Shown here one piece after another: positions 17,790-25,290 of a stretch of DNA of 64,000 nucleotides; positions within the stretch are counted from its first letter, which is position 1; the number at the start of each line of letters is the position of its first letter. Source of the stretch: Oceanisphaera pacifica (GTDB lineage Bacteria > Pseudomonadota > Gammaproteobacteria > Enterobacterales > Aeromonadaceae); contig NZ_JAGDFX010000002.1 in assembly GCF_017498065.1 (NCBI RefSeq), positions 124,001 to 188,000 on the forward strand, written 5' to 3'. The translations under genes and the position numbers were made by a program. A model generated the notes under the pieces. It was not told the DNA's origin. It did not search any database and saw nothing but the letters and a program-made list of their open reading frames with translations.

Positions 17790-18134
17790 ATGACCGAAAA
17801 CGAGCTGATAACGGCATTGCAGCAATGCCCAGAACAAGTGGCTTTTGCCGATGCAATCGCGGTAATTGATGCCAACTACGAGTTTACGCCCACGGCTTTT
17901 ACCAATGGCGGCTTAACGAATGAAGCAGGGCAAAATACGGGTTCGTGCAAAATTTTTGCCTTTGGCCAGTTACACCAGCTTACGCCAGATCAAACCTTAG
18001 GTTGTTTTGGTGAGCATTATCGAAGCGTACTATTGGATTTAGCAGGAGACAGCCACCAAAATATCCGCCACTTTATGCAACATGGTTGGGCGGGCATTGA
18101 GTACCAAGGCCAGGCATTAACCGCTAAAAGATAG
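17790..18134 (+). CDS. HopJ-family protein
   Basis: A 114-residue small soluble protein matching the HopJ family. The signature is FTPTAFTNGGLTNEAGQNTGSCKIF (quoted in parts: FTPTAFTNGG and NEAGQNTGSCKIF), followed by FGEHYRSVL and the C-terminal NIRHFMQHGWAGIEY. The family was named after a Pseudomonas syringae candidate type III effector but is common in free-living marine bacteria that lack type III secretion, so an effector role is unlikely here. No secretion signal is seen. AGGAATATCC precedes the ATG. Function unknown; it follows the esterase by 76 bases and may be cotranscribed. Confidence 0.82.
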   Translation: MTENELITALQQCPEQVAFADAIAVIDANYEFTPTAFTNGGLTNEAGQNTGSCKIFAFGQLHQLTPDQTLGCFGEHYRSVLLDLAGDSHQNIRHFMQHGWAGIEYQGQALTAKR

Positions 18135-18142
18135 TTCCCAGC

Positions 18143-18178
18143 ACCAAGCCAGACACAAGGTGTGCATGTTGGCTTGGT
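18143..18178. terminator. Stem-loop between convergent genes
   Basis: ACCAAGCCA and TGGCTTGGT arms (nine base pairs, 18-base loop) lie between the stops of the HopJ gene and the convergent DMT permease. There is no U-tract, so termination is uncertain. The CACCAAGC word also occurs in other intergenic repeats of the window. Confidence 0.35.
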
Positions 18179-18179
18179 A

Positions 18180-19079
18180 CTAGGCACTAGGTGTGTGGCG
18201 CTTGCTTCTTAGACGATACCAAGTGAGTAGGCTGGCGCTGCGATAGCTAAGCAGGGCGGTGAGGATTAAGATACACCCCATTACTTTTTGGGCGGGCATG
18301 GGCTCGTGATACCAAAAAACACTGATCAAGACAGTCCAAATGGGCTCTAACATCATAATAAGTGCCGCATTACCCACGTTGCTGTACTTTTGGCCAACTG
18401 TTTGACTGCCAAAACGCAGTGAAGTAGCCAGTAATACACTGGCGGCAAACCATCCCCAAGTAACTGGCGCTATGTACGCCGGCCATTGTTCAAATAACAC
18501 CGAATACAGCAAGTGCATTAAACCCACCACGGCTAGCTGAATGCAGGTGAGTGCCACAGGGTCGATGCGCCGTGCGAAGCGACTATTTAAATTAAAGTAC
18601 ATGGCCAGTGATAAGGAGGCGGCTAAGAAAAACGCTTGCCCTTTAGAAAAGCTTAAGCCATTGCCCATAGTCAGCAAAAATAACCCTACCACAGCAATAG
18701 GCAAGGCTAGCCAAAACGAACGCGTTGGTCGCTCTTTAAAGGTTAACCAGGCTAAAGGTGGCACCAGCAACATGGCCAAGCTCATAATAAAAGCGCCTTC
18801 GCCTATACCATGACTATTCGAAATTCCTTGGATCCAAAAAACTAAGTTTAAGGTCATGACCAAGCCAATGGCGGCAGCTTTTAGCAATAGCGCCAACGGC
18901 AGTGCAAACAGCTGTCGATAACAAAAGGGCAGCATAATGAGTGCGGCCAGAAAAAAGCGCCAACCAATAAAGCCAATGGGCGGAAGACCTGCAATGGCTT
19001 CTTTTGAAAAAAGCCAGCCCGCAGAGGCGAGTAGGGTGGCCAGTAATATGAATAAATCCCCTCGGCGTTCTGGCAACAT
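18180..19079 (-). CDS. EamA-family (DMT superfamily) transporter
   Basis: A 299-residue integral membrane protein with about ten hydrophobic helices in two five-helix repeats, each an EamA domain (residues about 8-135 and 147-280). Diagnostic stretches are SAGWLFSKEAIAGLPPIGFIGWRFFLAA near the N-terminus, the LVPPLAWLTFKERPTRSFW end of repeat one, and MMLEPIWTVLISVFWYHEPM in repeat two. EamA proteins are usually metabolite or amino acid exporters; the substrate here cannot be told. ACGAGG lies upstream of the ATG. It is divergent from the mechanosensitive channel gene, and an inverted repeat lies in its upstream region. Confidence 0.85.
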   Translation of the reverse strand: MLPERRGDLFILLATLLASAGWLFSKEAIAGLPPIGFIGWRFFLAALIMLPFCYRQLFALPLALLLKAAAIGLVMTLNLVFWIQGISNSHGIGEGAFIMSLAMLLVPPLAWLTFKERPTRSFWLALPIAVVGLFLLTMGNGLSFSKGQAFFLAASLSLAMYFNLNSRFARRIDPVALTCIQLAVVGLMHLLYSVLFEQWPAYIAPVTWGWFAASVLLATSLRFGSQTVGQKYSNVGNAALIMMLEPIWTVLISVFWYHEPMPAQKVMGCILILTALLSYRSASLLTWYRLRSKRHTPSA

Positions 19080-19151
19080 AAATACCTCGTATTGTATGAA
19101 AGAACAAAGACAGAGCGCAGACTAGGTGCTCTCATTTATAACAGTGTGGTT

Positions 19152-19190
19152 CGGCCAAATATAAAGCTTAGTATGACTTATATTTGGCCG
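19152..19190. promoter_or_regulatory. 13-bp inverted repeat upstream of the EamA transporter
   Basis: CGGCCAAATATAA and TTATATTTGGCCG are perfect inverted arms separated by 13 bases, 73-111 bases upstream of the transporter start. It may be an operator for a dimeric regulator or a cruciform-type repeat. The rest of the 323-base divergent region (19080-19402) holds a second imperfect inverted pair, TTGCAATAA...TTATTG, near 19250. Confidence 0.5.
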
Positions 19191-19402
19191 TAATTAGGAC
19201 ATTTTAACGCATAGTGAACTAACTGGTTATCAGTTTTACCTTATTTTATATTGCAATAATGCCTTGTTATTGTGTGATTGCAAAAGAAAGAGGAGAGGCG
19301 GTGGTGCGCTCGAGATGGCAGAACGTCATTCTGTTACTAAACTTCTAATGTAGGTGTAACGCTACAGAGTCGGCGTTATGGCGTGACTTCTTGGAGGTAC
19401 CA

Positions 19403-20353
19403 ATGGCAGAGAAAATTGAAAGCGCATCGACAGCTGAGTCCAGTGCTATTCAAGATACGCCACAACAAGTGGATATGGACTTTGGGGTTGCCATAGAGCG
19501 TATAGATAGTTGGATTGATGGCAGCATCCGCTTATTGCCTAACCTGATTGTTGCCACGTTATTTTTTGTTCTGTTTTATATTGTGGGTGTGTTGATACGG
19601 CGCTTTATTTTACGCCAAACCAGCCAGCGTGGCCGCGATAACTTAGGGGAGGTATTGGGGGGCTTTGTTAAGTGGGCTATTATTTTATTGGGCTTTTTAT
19701 TGGCCGCGACCATAGTGATCCCCAGTTTAAAGCCCGGTGATCTTATTGCCGGTTTAGGGGTTAGCTCGGTGGCCATTGGTTTTGCATTTAAAGATATTTT
19801 ACAAAACTGGTTGGCGGGCTTACTTATTTTGCTACGCCAACCCTTTAATCTTAACGATCAAATAGCGGTAAATGGTCACGAGGGGACAGTACAGCGCATA
19901 GAGACCCGAGCCACCCTGATTAAAACTTATGATGGCCAGCGTATTGTGATCCCCAATAGTGATATTTATACCCATGCAGTTAGGGTGATGACGGCGCATG
20001 ATTATCGGCGTAGCCAATATGATGTAGGCATAGGTTATGACGACGATATAGATAAAGCATGTCAATTATTAGCGGCGGCCGTGTCTAAAGTGGCGGAGGT
20101 AGAGCAGGCGCCCGAAGCAGAAGCGTTACCTTGGGATCTCGCAGCCAGCTGGGTAACGATTCGAGTACGCTGGTGGACGCACAGCCATAGAGCTGACGTG
20201 ACGCGTGTGCATGCACAAGTGATTCGTACTATTAAGTTGACCTTAGAGGAGGCGGGCATTGATATGCCAAGTGAGGGTTTAGTGTGTTGGCTACAAAAAA
20301 CCGATGACACTGAAAATGAGAACGAAGGGCAAGATCCCACCGCTTTGACATAG
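19403..20353 (+). CDS. Small-conductance mechanosensitive channel family protein (MscS type)
   Basis: MscS-family channels open under membrane tension and release solutes on osmotic downshock. The 316-residue protein has a hydrophilic N-terminus, three transmembrane segments (about 40-65, 82-105 and 112-140) and the pore-helix motif GLGVSSVAIGFAFKDILQNWLAG. The beta domain starting LRQPFNLNDQIAVNGHEGTVQRIETRATLIKTYDG and a C-terminal alpha/beta part follow. The ATG at 19403 has GGAGG six bases upstream; the longer TTG frame is discarded. It is slightly longer than E. coli MscS (286), with an acidic tail. It lies just upstream of ribH in the block that separates ribBX from ribH. Confidence 0.88.
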   Translation: MAEKIESASTAESSAIQDTPQQVDMDFGVAIERIDSWIDGSIRLLPNLIVATLFFVLFYIVGVLIRRFILRQTSQRGRDNLGEVLGGFVKWAIILLGFLLAATIVIPSLKPGDLIAGLGVSSVAIGFAFKDILQNWLAGLLILLRQPFNLNDQIAVNGHEGTVQRIETRATLIKTYDGQRIVIPNSDIYTHAVRVMTAHDYRRSQYDVGIGYDDDIDKACQLLAAAVSKVAEVEQAPEAEALPWDLAASWVTIRVRWWTHSHRADVTRVHAQVIRTIKLTLEEAGIDMPSEGLVCWLQKTDDTENENEGQDPTALT

Positions 20354-20443
20354 CGGCATGAGTGATTTCCCTCCCTGATAATGTAGGGGATAAAGTATGA
20401 TTGCTAAGTTCGTCATCTAATGACTTTTGTCACTCTCAGGTTG

Positions 20444-20452
20444 TGTTAGAAT
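20444..20452 (+). promoter_or_regulatory. Extended -10 promoter candidate for ribH-nusB
   Basis: TGTTAGAAT matches the extended -10 form TGnTATAAT in all but one position, 32 bases before the ribH ATG. No good -35 lies at standard distance, as is usual for extended -10 promoters. A local promoter would be needed because ribH is separated from the upstream rib genes. Confidence 0.45.
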
Positions 20453-20483
20453 ACGACCACTTTTTGTCTACACAGGGATTCCC

Positions 20484-20951
20484 ATGAAGGTAATCGAAGG
20501 GCTAATGGCCGCTCCCGAAGCCAAGGTGGCGATCGTTGTCGCCCGCTTTAATAGCTTTATTAACGACAGCTTAGTGGCTGGCGCACTGGATGTGATCAAA
20601 CGTCAGGGACAAGTAAAAGACGATAATATAACCTTAGTTAAAGTGCCTGGCGCCATTGAAATGCCATTGGTATGTAAAAAGCTAGCTAAAACCGGTGATT
20701 ACGACGCCATTATTGCGCTGGGTTGTGTAATCCGTGGTGGTACCTATCACTTTGATTTAGTGGCGAATGAAAACAGCGGCAGCATGGCGCAGGTCATGAT
20801 GGATCAAGAAGTTCCCATTGCCTTTGGCGTATTAACCACAGAAAACATAGAACAAGCCATTGAGCGTGCTGGCACCAAGGCGGGTAATAAGGGCGCAGAA
20901 GCCGCCCTCAGCGCACTTGAAATGATTAATGTCCTGCAACAGCTGGACTAA
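20484..20951 (+). CDS. ribH: 6,7-dimethyl-8-ribityllumazine synthase
   Basis: RibH condenses the RibB product with the pyrimidine from RibD to give lumazine, the last precursor of riboflavin. The 155-residue protein starts MKVIEG like its relatives; the longer frame upstream is discarded. Motifs are [15 protein letters not shown] with the substrate-binding Phe, [25 protein letters not shown] with catalytic His, and [24 protein letters not shown]. coli RibH (RibE in its older name) is 156. It precedes nusB by 13 bases, the normal coupling. Confidence 0.96.
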   Translation: MKVIEGLMAAPEAKVAIVVARFNSFINDSLVAGALDVIKRQGQVKDDNITLVKVPGAIEMPLVCKKLAKTGDYDAIIALGCVIRGGTYHFDLVANENSGSMAQVMMDQEVPIAFGVLTTENIEQAIERAGTKAGNKGAEAALSALEMINVLQQLD

Positions 20952-20964
20952 GAGGAGTATTGCA

Positions 20965-21375
20965 TTGAAACCGTCCGAACGCCGCAAGGCCCGCCGTCTC
21001 GCTATCCAAGCCCTGTACCAGTGGCAGGTCACTCAGGATAACGTGGCAGATATTGCCCAGCAGTTTGCACTAGAACAAGATACTAAAGGTGTCGATTTGG
21101 ATTACTTTCGTGATCTATTATTTGGCGTCTCTGTGCATGTTAACGAGCTGGATGCGGTGTACTCGCCTTATTTATCTCGTCCACTAGCCGATTTAGACTT
21201 GGTTGATAAGGCAGTATTGCGCTTAGCCTCTTATGAGCTAACGCGACGGGAAGATGTACCTTATCGCGTCGTGATTAATGAAGCCATTGAACTGGCTAAA
21301 GCATTTGCTGCTGAAGAAAGTCATCGTTTTGTGAACGGTGTGCTAGATAAAGTCACTAAGCAGTTGAAAAAATAA
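20965..21375 (+). CDS. nusB: Transcription antitermination factor NusB
   Basis: NusB with NusE (S10) binds boxA RNA and supports rRNA antitermination. The 136-residue helical protein has the RNA-binding N-terminus [30 protein letters not shown], and [32 protein letters not shown] near the end. I chose the TTG at 20965, which has GAGGAG upstream and gives the family N-terminus; the longer frame would run inside ribH and adds untypical residues. E. coli NusB is 139. It is followed directly by a terminator hairpin that runs up to the thiL start. Confidence 0.94.
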   Translation: MKPSERRKARRLAIQALYQWQVTQDNVADIAQQFALEQDTKGVDLDYFRDLLFGVSVHVNELDAVYSPYLSRPLADLDLVDKAVLRLASYELTRREDVPYRVVINEAIELAKAFAAEESHRFVNGVLDKVTKQLKK

Positions 21376-21391
21376 CAATAAGTACGGGAAA

Positions 21392-21420
21392 AAAGCCAGC
21401 AATTGCTGGCTTTCATTTTT
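21392..21420 (+). terminator. Terminator hairpin between nusB and thiL
   Basis: AAAGCCAGC-AATT-GCTGGCTTT is followed by CATTTTTT. The T-run ends at the base before the thiL ATG, so the hairpin occupies the place of a ribosome binding site. It looks like a real terminator or attenuator. Confidence 0.75.
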
Positions 21421-21421
21421 T

Positions 21422-22387
21422 ATGAATGAATTCGATATAATAAAAAACTATTTTACGGTGGCCAGCCATCGTACAGACGTAGTGATGGGGCCTGGTGATG
21501 ACTGCGCCCTGTTACAGATGCCGCCTAATACTCTACTAGCAGTAAGTACTGACACTCTGGTAAGCGGTGTACACTTTTTTGCTGATATGGCACCCGAGGC
21601 CTTAGGTCATAAAGCGCTGGCAGTTAATTTGTCTGATTTGGCCGCCATGGGCGCAGATCCTTGTTGGGTCTCGTTGGCGCTAACCTTACCTGATGTTGAT
21701 CAAGACTGGATTCAGCAGTTTTGTGCGGGTTTTTTTGAGTTGGCAGAATATTATAATGTGGCGCTCATTGGCGGCGATATGACCAAAGGGCCGCTATCCA
21801 TTACGGTTACAGTGCAAGGCACCTTACCAGAAGGAAAAGGGCTCAAGCGCAGTGGGGCGGAGGTTGGCGATGGTATTTATGTCACTGGTACGCTAGGCGA
21901 TGCCGCGCTGGGTTTGCAACAGGCGTTAGGTAATATTGTGGTACCTGAAGCGCATAAAGAGTTTGTGCACCATAAGTTTGAGCATCCTCATCCGCGTATT
22001 TTAGTGGGACAGGCGCTGCGCGATATAGCCTCTAGCGCCTTGGACTTGTCCGATGGCCTACTGGGAGATTTAGCGCATATTACTCGTGCATCCGGTATGA
22101 GAGCTAAAATTGAACTCGAGCAGATCCCGTTAAGTGATGCGATGCAAGCGTCGGTATCACAAGAGCAAGCGTGGGAATTAGCCCTTACCGGCGGCGATGA
22201 CTATGAACTCTGCTTTACGGTACCTGAGCTATACCGTGGTCAATTAGAAACCGCCTTAGCACATTGTGGCGTCAAGTTTACCCGTATTGGTCGCATGTTA
22301 AAGGGAGACCCTGAGGTTGCGATCACCTTAGAAAATGCGCCTTATCAGCTACAAAATCAAAGCTGGGATCACTTTCGCCAGTCTTAG
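21422..22387 (+). CDS. thiL: Thiamine-monophosphate kinase
   Basis: ThiL phosphorylates thiamine monophosphate to the active cofactor thiamine diphosphate. The 321-residue protein has the PurM-like fold: GPGDDCALL (about 22-30), STDTLVSGVHF, KALAVNLSDLAAMGADP with metal-binding Asp, GGDMTKGPLSITV, DLSDGLLGDL and GGDDYELCF. It starts MNEFDIIKNYF like relatives, so the start is right even though no Shine-Dalgarno sequence precedes it: a terminator hairpin and T-run fill that space. Translation may rely on a short transcript or on readthrough from nusB. It lies in the usual nusB-thiL-pgpA order. Confidence 0.96.
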   Translation: MNEFDIIKNYFTVASHRTDVVMGPGDDCALLQMPPNTLLAVSTDTLVSGVHFFADMAPEALGHKALAVNLSDLAAMGADPCWVSLALTLPDVDQDWIQQFCAGFFELAEYYNVALIGGDMTKGPLSITVTVQGTLPEGKGLKRSGAEVGDGIYVTGTLGDAALGLQQALGNIVVPEAHKEFVHHKFEHPHPRILVGQALRDIASSALDLSDGLLGDLAHITRASGMRAKIELEQIPLSDAMQASVSQEQAWELALTGGDDYELCFTVPELYRGQLETALAHCGVKFTRIGRMLKGDPEVAITLENAPYQLQNQSWDHFRQS

Positions 22388-22495
22388 TAGCCGTTAAAGA
22401 AAGTCGTTTTTTAACGTGATACGCCTAACGTTAAACATAAACTTAATGTTGTAGTACGGCGTTTAACCGCTTGTTTTGACTCAGGAGTGTGAATA

Positions 22496-22975
22496 ATGAG
22501 AAAGCCTGAATTGGCGCCATTAAAGCTATCTAACCCTGTGCATTTATTAGCGCTCGGGTTTGGTAGTGGGTTAAGCCCCATTATGCCCGGCACCATGGGA
22601 ACGCTGGCGGCCATTCCCTTATATTTGTTGATACAGGGCTTATCGGCACCTTGGTATATTGCCATTTTAGTGCTGGGCTTTATTGTTGGTATGTGGATTT
22701 GTGATGTGGCGACAAAAGCCATAGGTCAGCCCGATCACGGTGCCATAGTGTGGGATGAAATTATTGGTTTTGGCATCACCATGTTTGCCGCCCCTGCCGG
22801 TGTCGTCTGGATTGTGGTGGGCTTTGTGCTGTTTCGGATTTTCGATATTTTAAAGCCGTGGCCCATTCGCTGGTTTGATCGACGTATTCACGGTGGCTTT
22901 GGCATTATGTTAGACGATGTGATTGCCGGTTTATTCGCCTTAGCCTGCTTACAGTTACTAGCCCAGTATTTTTAG
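22496..22975 (+). CDS. pgpA: Phosphatidylglycerophosphatase A
   Basis: PgpA removes the phosphate from phosphatidylglycerol phosphate in the inner membrane, making phosphatidylglycerol. The 159-residue protein shows GFGSGLSPIMPGTMGTLAAIPLY with the family's GTxG motif, and IVWDEIIGFGITM with the catalytic acidic pair. The DRRIHGGFGIMLDDVIAGLFA segment near the C-terminus is also typical. There are about four hydrophobic segments. E. coli PgpA is 172. CAGGAG precedes the ATG. The gap after thiL (108 bases) contains AACGTGATACGCCTAACGTT, a member of a dispersed repeat family. Confidence 0.94.
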   Translation: MRKPELAPLKLSNPVHLLALGFGSGLSPIMPGTMGTLAAIPLYLLIQGLSAPWYIAILVLGFIVGMWICDVATKAIGQPDHGAIVWDEIIGFGITMFAAPAGVVWIVVGFVLFRIFDILKPWPIRWFDRRIHGGFGIMLDDVIAGLFALACLQLLAQYF

Positions 22976-23300
22976 TCAAATCTAAACACCGCGAAAACAA
23001 CGCGGTACGTTTTACGCTGACCGCCTTACGTTAAAGAAAACACCGTTTTTTCGTACAGCGGTTGGCGTAAAGCGTATGGCTGTTTGTTGGATGGATTGCC
23101 GCGTCGCTACGCTCCTCGCAATGACGAAAGGGGGATCTGGTTTTTTGTAGGGTCGAATTCATTCGACCAAAAAAGAGCAGCCCAGCGCCGATAGAGTGCG
23201 CATTCTCCATCACGGACAAACCACATTGTTTTTCTTTAACTTATAGCTGACAGCTTTCCCTTTCACACCACTTTTAGAATAAAAACTCCAGTAATGTTGC
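22976..23300. repeat. Repeat-rich intergenic region after pgpA
   Basis: There is no convincing gene. The region holds a hairpin ACCGCG/CGCGGT (22988-23006) and repeat words of the TACG family (23003-23080). It also has a REP-like element (23093-23126), a palindrome GGTCGAAT/ATTCGACC (23151-23168), and a short TATAGCTGACAGCTTTCC copy near 23240 shared with 13514-13550 and the array at 29075. A spurious minus-strand frame across it spells HCEERSDAAIH, the translation typical of such REP elements. Confidence 0.7.
23093..23126. repeat. REP-like element (GCGTCGCTACGCTCCTCGC core)
   Basis: ATTGC and GCAAT arms flank GTCGCTACGCTCCTC. This core is a very widespread bacterial intergenic repeat type often noted next to CAATGACG. 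Confidence 0.7.
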
Positions 23301-23308
23301 GCTTATGC

Positions 23309-23337
23309 TTGACCTTTGCCGTGCGCTCAGTCATAAA
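23309..23337 (+). promoter_or_regulatory. Candidate promoter of the ABC transporter operon
   Basis: TTGACC (5/6) and CATAAA (4/6) are spaced 17 bases apart, about 180 bases before the ATPase gene. A second possible start is the extended -10 TGGTATAAA at 23411-23419. Confidence 0.35.
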
Positions 23338-23515
23338 ACCTATCTACTGTATTGTCTTTGACATTTATTGCTGGTTTTGTGAACTCATCCCGAATCAGTG
23401 GGGATTATCTTGGTATAAAGAGACGCGCATAATAACAAAAGCAGCAAGATGCGAGTGGCTGAGGCTATCAGTCCCGTGTAATGGATGATGGCGTAAACGG
23501 ATTTTGAGGATCAGC

Positions 23516-25255
23516 ATGTCCCTGTTAGAAGTAAAAAACCTACGAATTGAATATCCTTCTCGCCATGGTGTGATGGCCGCGATTGATGATCTTTCATTAA
23601 ATATCGAAAGAGGTGAGATCTTAGGCGTAGTCGGGGAATCGGGGGCGGGTAAGTCTACCGTGGGTAACGCTGTTATCGATTTATTAAGCCCGCCTGGGCG
23701 CATTGCCAGTGGTGATGTTTTTTTAGATGGCCAGAAGATATCTGGTTTAAGCCCAAGCCAAATGCGCACCCTGCGTGGCAGCCGTATTGGCTTTATTTTT
23801 CAAGATCCCATGACCTCGCTTAATCCACTGTTTAGTGTGGAATACCAAATGGTGGAAACCCTGCTCGCCAATACGGACATGAGTCGGGAGGCGGCCCGTA
23901 AAAAATCCATTTCGTTATTAGATGCGGTAGGTATTCCTGAGCCTGAGCTGCGCATTAAGCAATATCCCCATCAATTTTCCGGCGGTATGCGCCAACGGGT
24001 GGTGATTGCCATTGCGCTATCTTGTGATCCTGAGCTGATTATTGCCGATGAGCCGACCACGGCACTGGATGTGTCGATTCAAGACCAAATTTTGACGCTT
24101 ATTAGAAACTTATGTAAAGAGCGTAACGTGGGTTGCATGCTAGTGACGCATGATATGGGCGTGGTATCGAATGTGACCGACCGAGTCGCCGTTATGTATC
24201 GTGGTCGGTTAATGGAAATGGGCTCCACAGAGCAAGTGCTGGGCGCGCCTAGTCATGATTATACCAAGAGTCTCATTTCTGCCGTCCCTCGATCAGATGT
24301 GAAGTTACATCGCTTTCCGCTGGTGTCTTATATTGAAGACGCCAGAGAAAAAGTCACCCTAGATCTGAAAAGCCACTGGCTAGGCCAAAGCCAAGATCAA
24401 CGTGAATATAGCGGCCCCTTATTACGCGTTGAACATTGTAATTTGCGCTTTATTACCAAAGATTCAATGTTCGCCGCTCGCCGTCAATATATACAAGCGA
24501 CCAATGATGTGAGCTTTAACATTGAAGAAGGCGAAACCTTTGGCTTAGTGGGGGAGTCAGGATCGGGCAAGTCGACCATAGCCCGCTCTATTACTGGGTT
24601 ATACCCACCCGATAGCGGCAAGATTTGGTTTGAGGGCGTTGATCTCACCGCCATTAAAAGTGAAAAAGCGCGTCGTCCTTTACGCCGACAAATGCAAATG
24701 GTGTTTCAAAACCCTTATTCTTCACTTAATCCGCGAATGCGAGTTGCAGATATTATTGCTGAGCCGATTCGCTTTCATCAATTAGCCAATAACGAGGCGC
24801 AAATTAGCGGCATTGTGCATGATCTGCTCGATTATGTGGGCTTGGGGCGCGCGGCGGGTTTGAAGTTTCCTCATGAGTTTTCTGGCGGACAGCGCCAGCG
24901 AATTTCTATTGCTCGCGCACTGGCTACCCGCCCTCGATTACTGATTTGTGATGAGCCAACCTCGGCGTTAGATGTGTCGGTGCAGGCGCAAATTCTTAAC
25001 TTATTAAAAGACTTACAAGACGAATTAAAACTGACCATGCTGTTTATTAGTCACGACTTGCCAGTGATCCGTCAAATGTGTGATCGCATCGGTGTGATGA
25101 AGCAAGGGCAGTTAGTGGAAGTGGCAGCAACCGAACAATTATTTACCCATGCCAGCGATCCTTACAGTCGCTCGCTTATTTCGTTAATGCCCGAGTTTAA
25201 GGGGATGTCACGAGAAGGTCTGGATATTGCCGAGGCAAGCGCAATATCTTCATAA
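23516..25255 (+). CDS. Dipeptide/oligopeptide-type ABC transporter, fused double ATPase
   Basis: A 579-residue cytoplasmic ATPase with two complete Opp/Dpp-type nucleotide-binding domains in one chain. Domain one has Walker [10 protein letters not shown] (40-48), signature FSGGMRQRV and Walker [13 protein letters not shown]. Domain two begins near residue 305, with [25 protein letters not shown] and [12 protein letters not shown]. An oligopeptide-transporter C-terminal region ([13 protein letters not shown]) lies between them. The layout resembles YejF and GsiA. It starts at MSLLEVKNL with GAGGATC upstream. It heads an operon with a periplasmic binding protein and two permeases, so it should power import of peptides or a similar solute. 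The exact substrate is unknown. Confidence 0.92.
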   Translation: MSLLEVKNLRIEYPSRHGVMAAIDDLSLNIERGEILGVVGESGAGKSTVGNAVIDLLSPPGRIASGDVFLDGQKISGLSPSQMRTLRGSRIGFIFQDPMTSLNPLFSVEYQMVETLLANTDMSREAARKKSISLLDAVGIPEPELRIKQYPHQFSGGMRQRVVIAIALSCDPELIIADEPTTALDVSIQDQILTLIRNLCKERNVGCMLVTHDMGVVSNVTDRVAVMYRGRLMEMGSTEQVLGAPSHDYTKSLISAVPRSDVKLHRFPLVSYIEDAREKVTLDLKSHWLGQSQDQREYSGPLLRVEHCNLRFITKDSMFAARRQYIQATNDVSFNIEEGETFGLVGESGSGKSTIARSITGLYPPDSGKIWFEGVDLTAIKSEKARRPLRRQMQMVFQNPYSSLNPRMRVADIIAEPIRFHQLANNEAQISGIVHDLLDYVGLGRAAGLKFPHEFSGGQRQRISIARALATRPRLLICDEPTSALDVSVQAQILNLLKDLQDELKLTMLFISHDLPVIRQMCDRIGVMKQGQLVEVAATEQLFTHASDPYSRSLISLMPEFKGMSREGLDIAEASAISS

Positions 25256-25290
25256 TTAGTTGATCGTTAACCATATCAATGGAGTGTTAC

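Noticed and set aside
17790-18134. HopJ-family gene as evidence of a type III secretion effector
   Set aside because: No secretion system genes are nearby, and the family is widespread in free-living bacteria, so an effector role is not supported.
23031-23219. 62-codon minus-strand frame containing HCEERSDAAIH
   Set aside because: This peptide is the well-known translation of REP-like intergenic repeats and not a protein.
23294-23488. 64-codon plus-strand frame upstream of the ABC operon
   Set aside because: It has no ribosome binding site, spans the likely promoters and shows no domain.
23395-23769. 124-codon minus-strand frame over the start of the ABC ATPase
   Set aside because: It overlaps the conserved N-terminal ATPase domain on the opposite strand and is a shadow.
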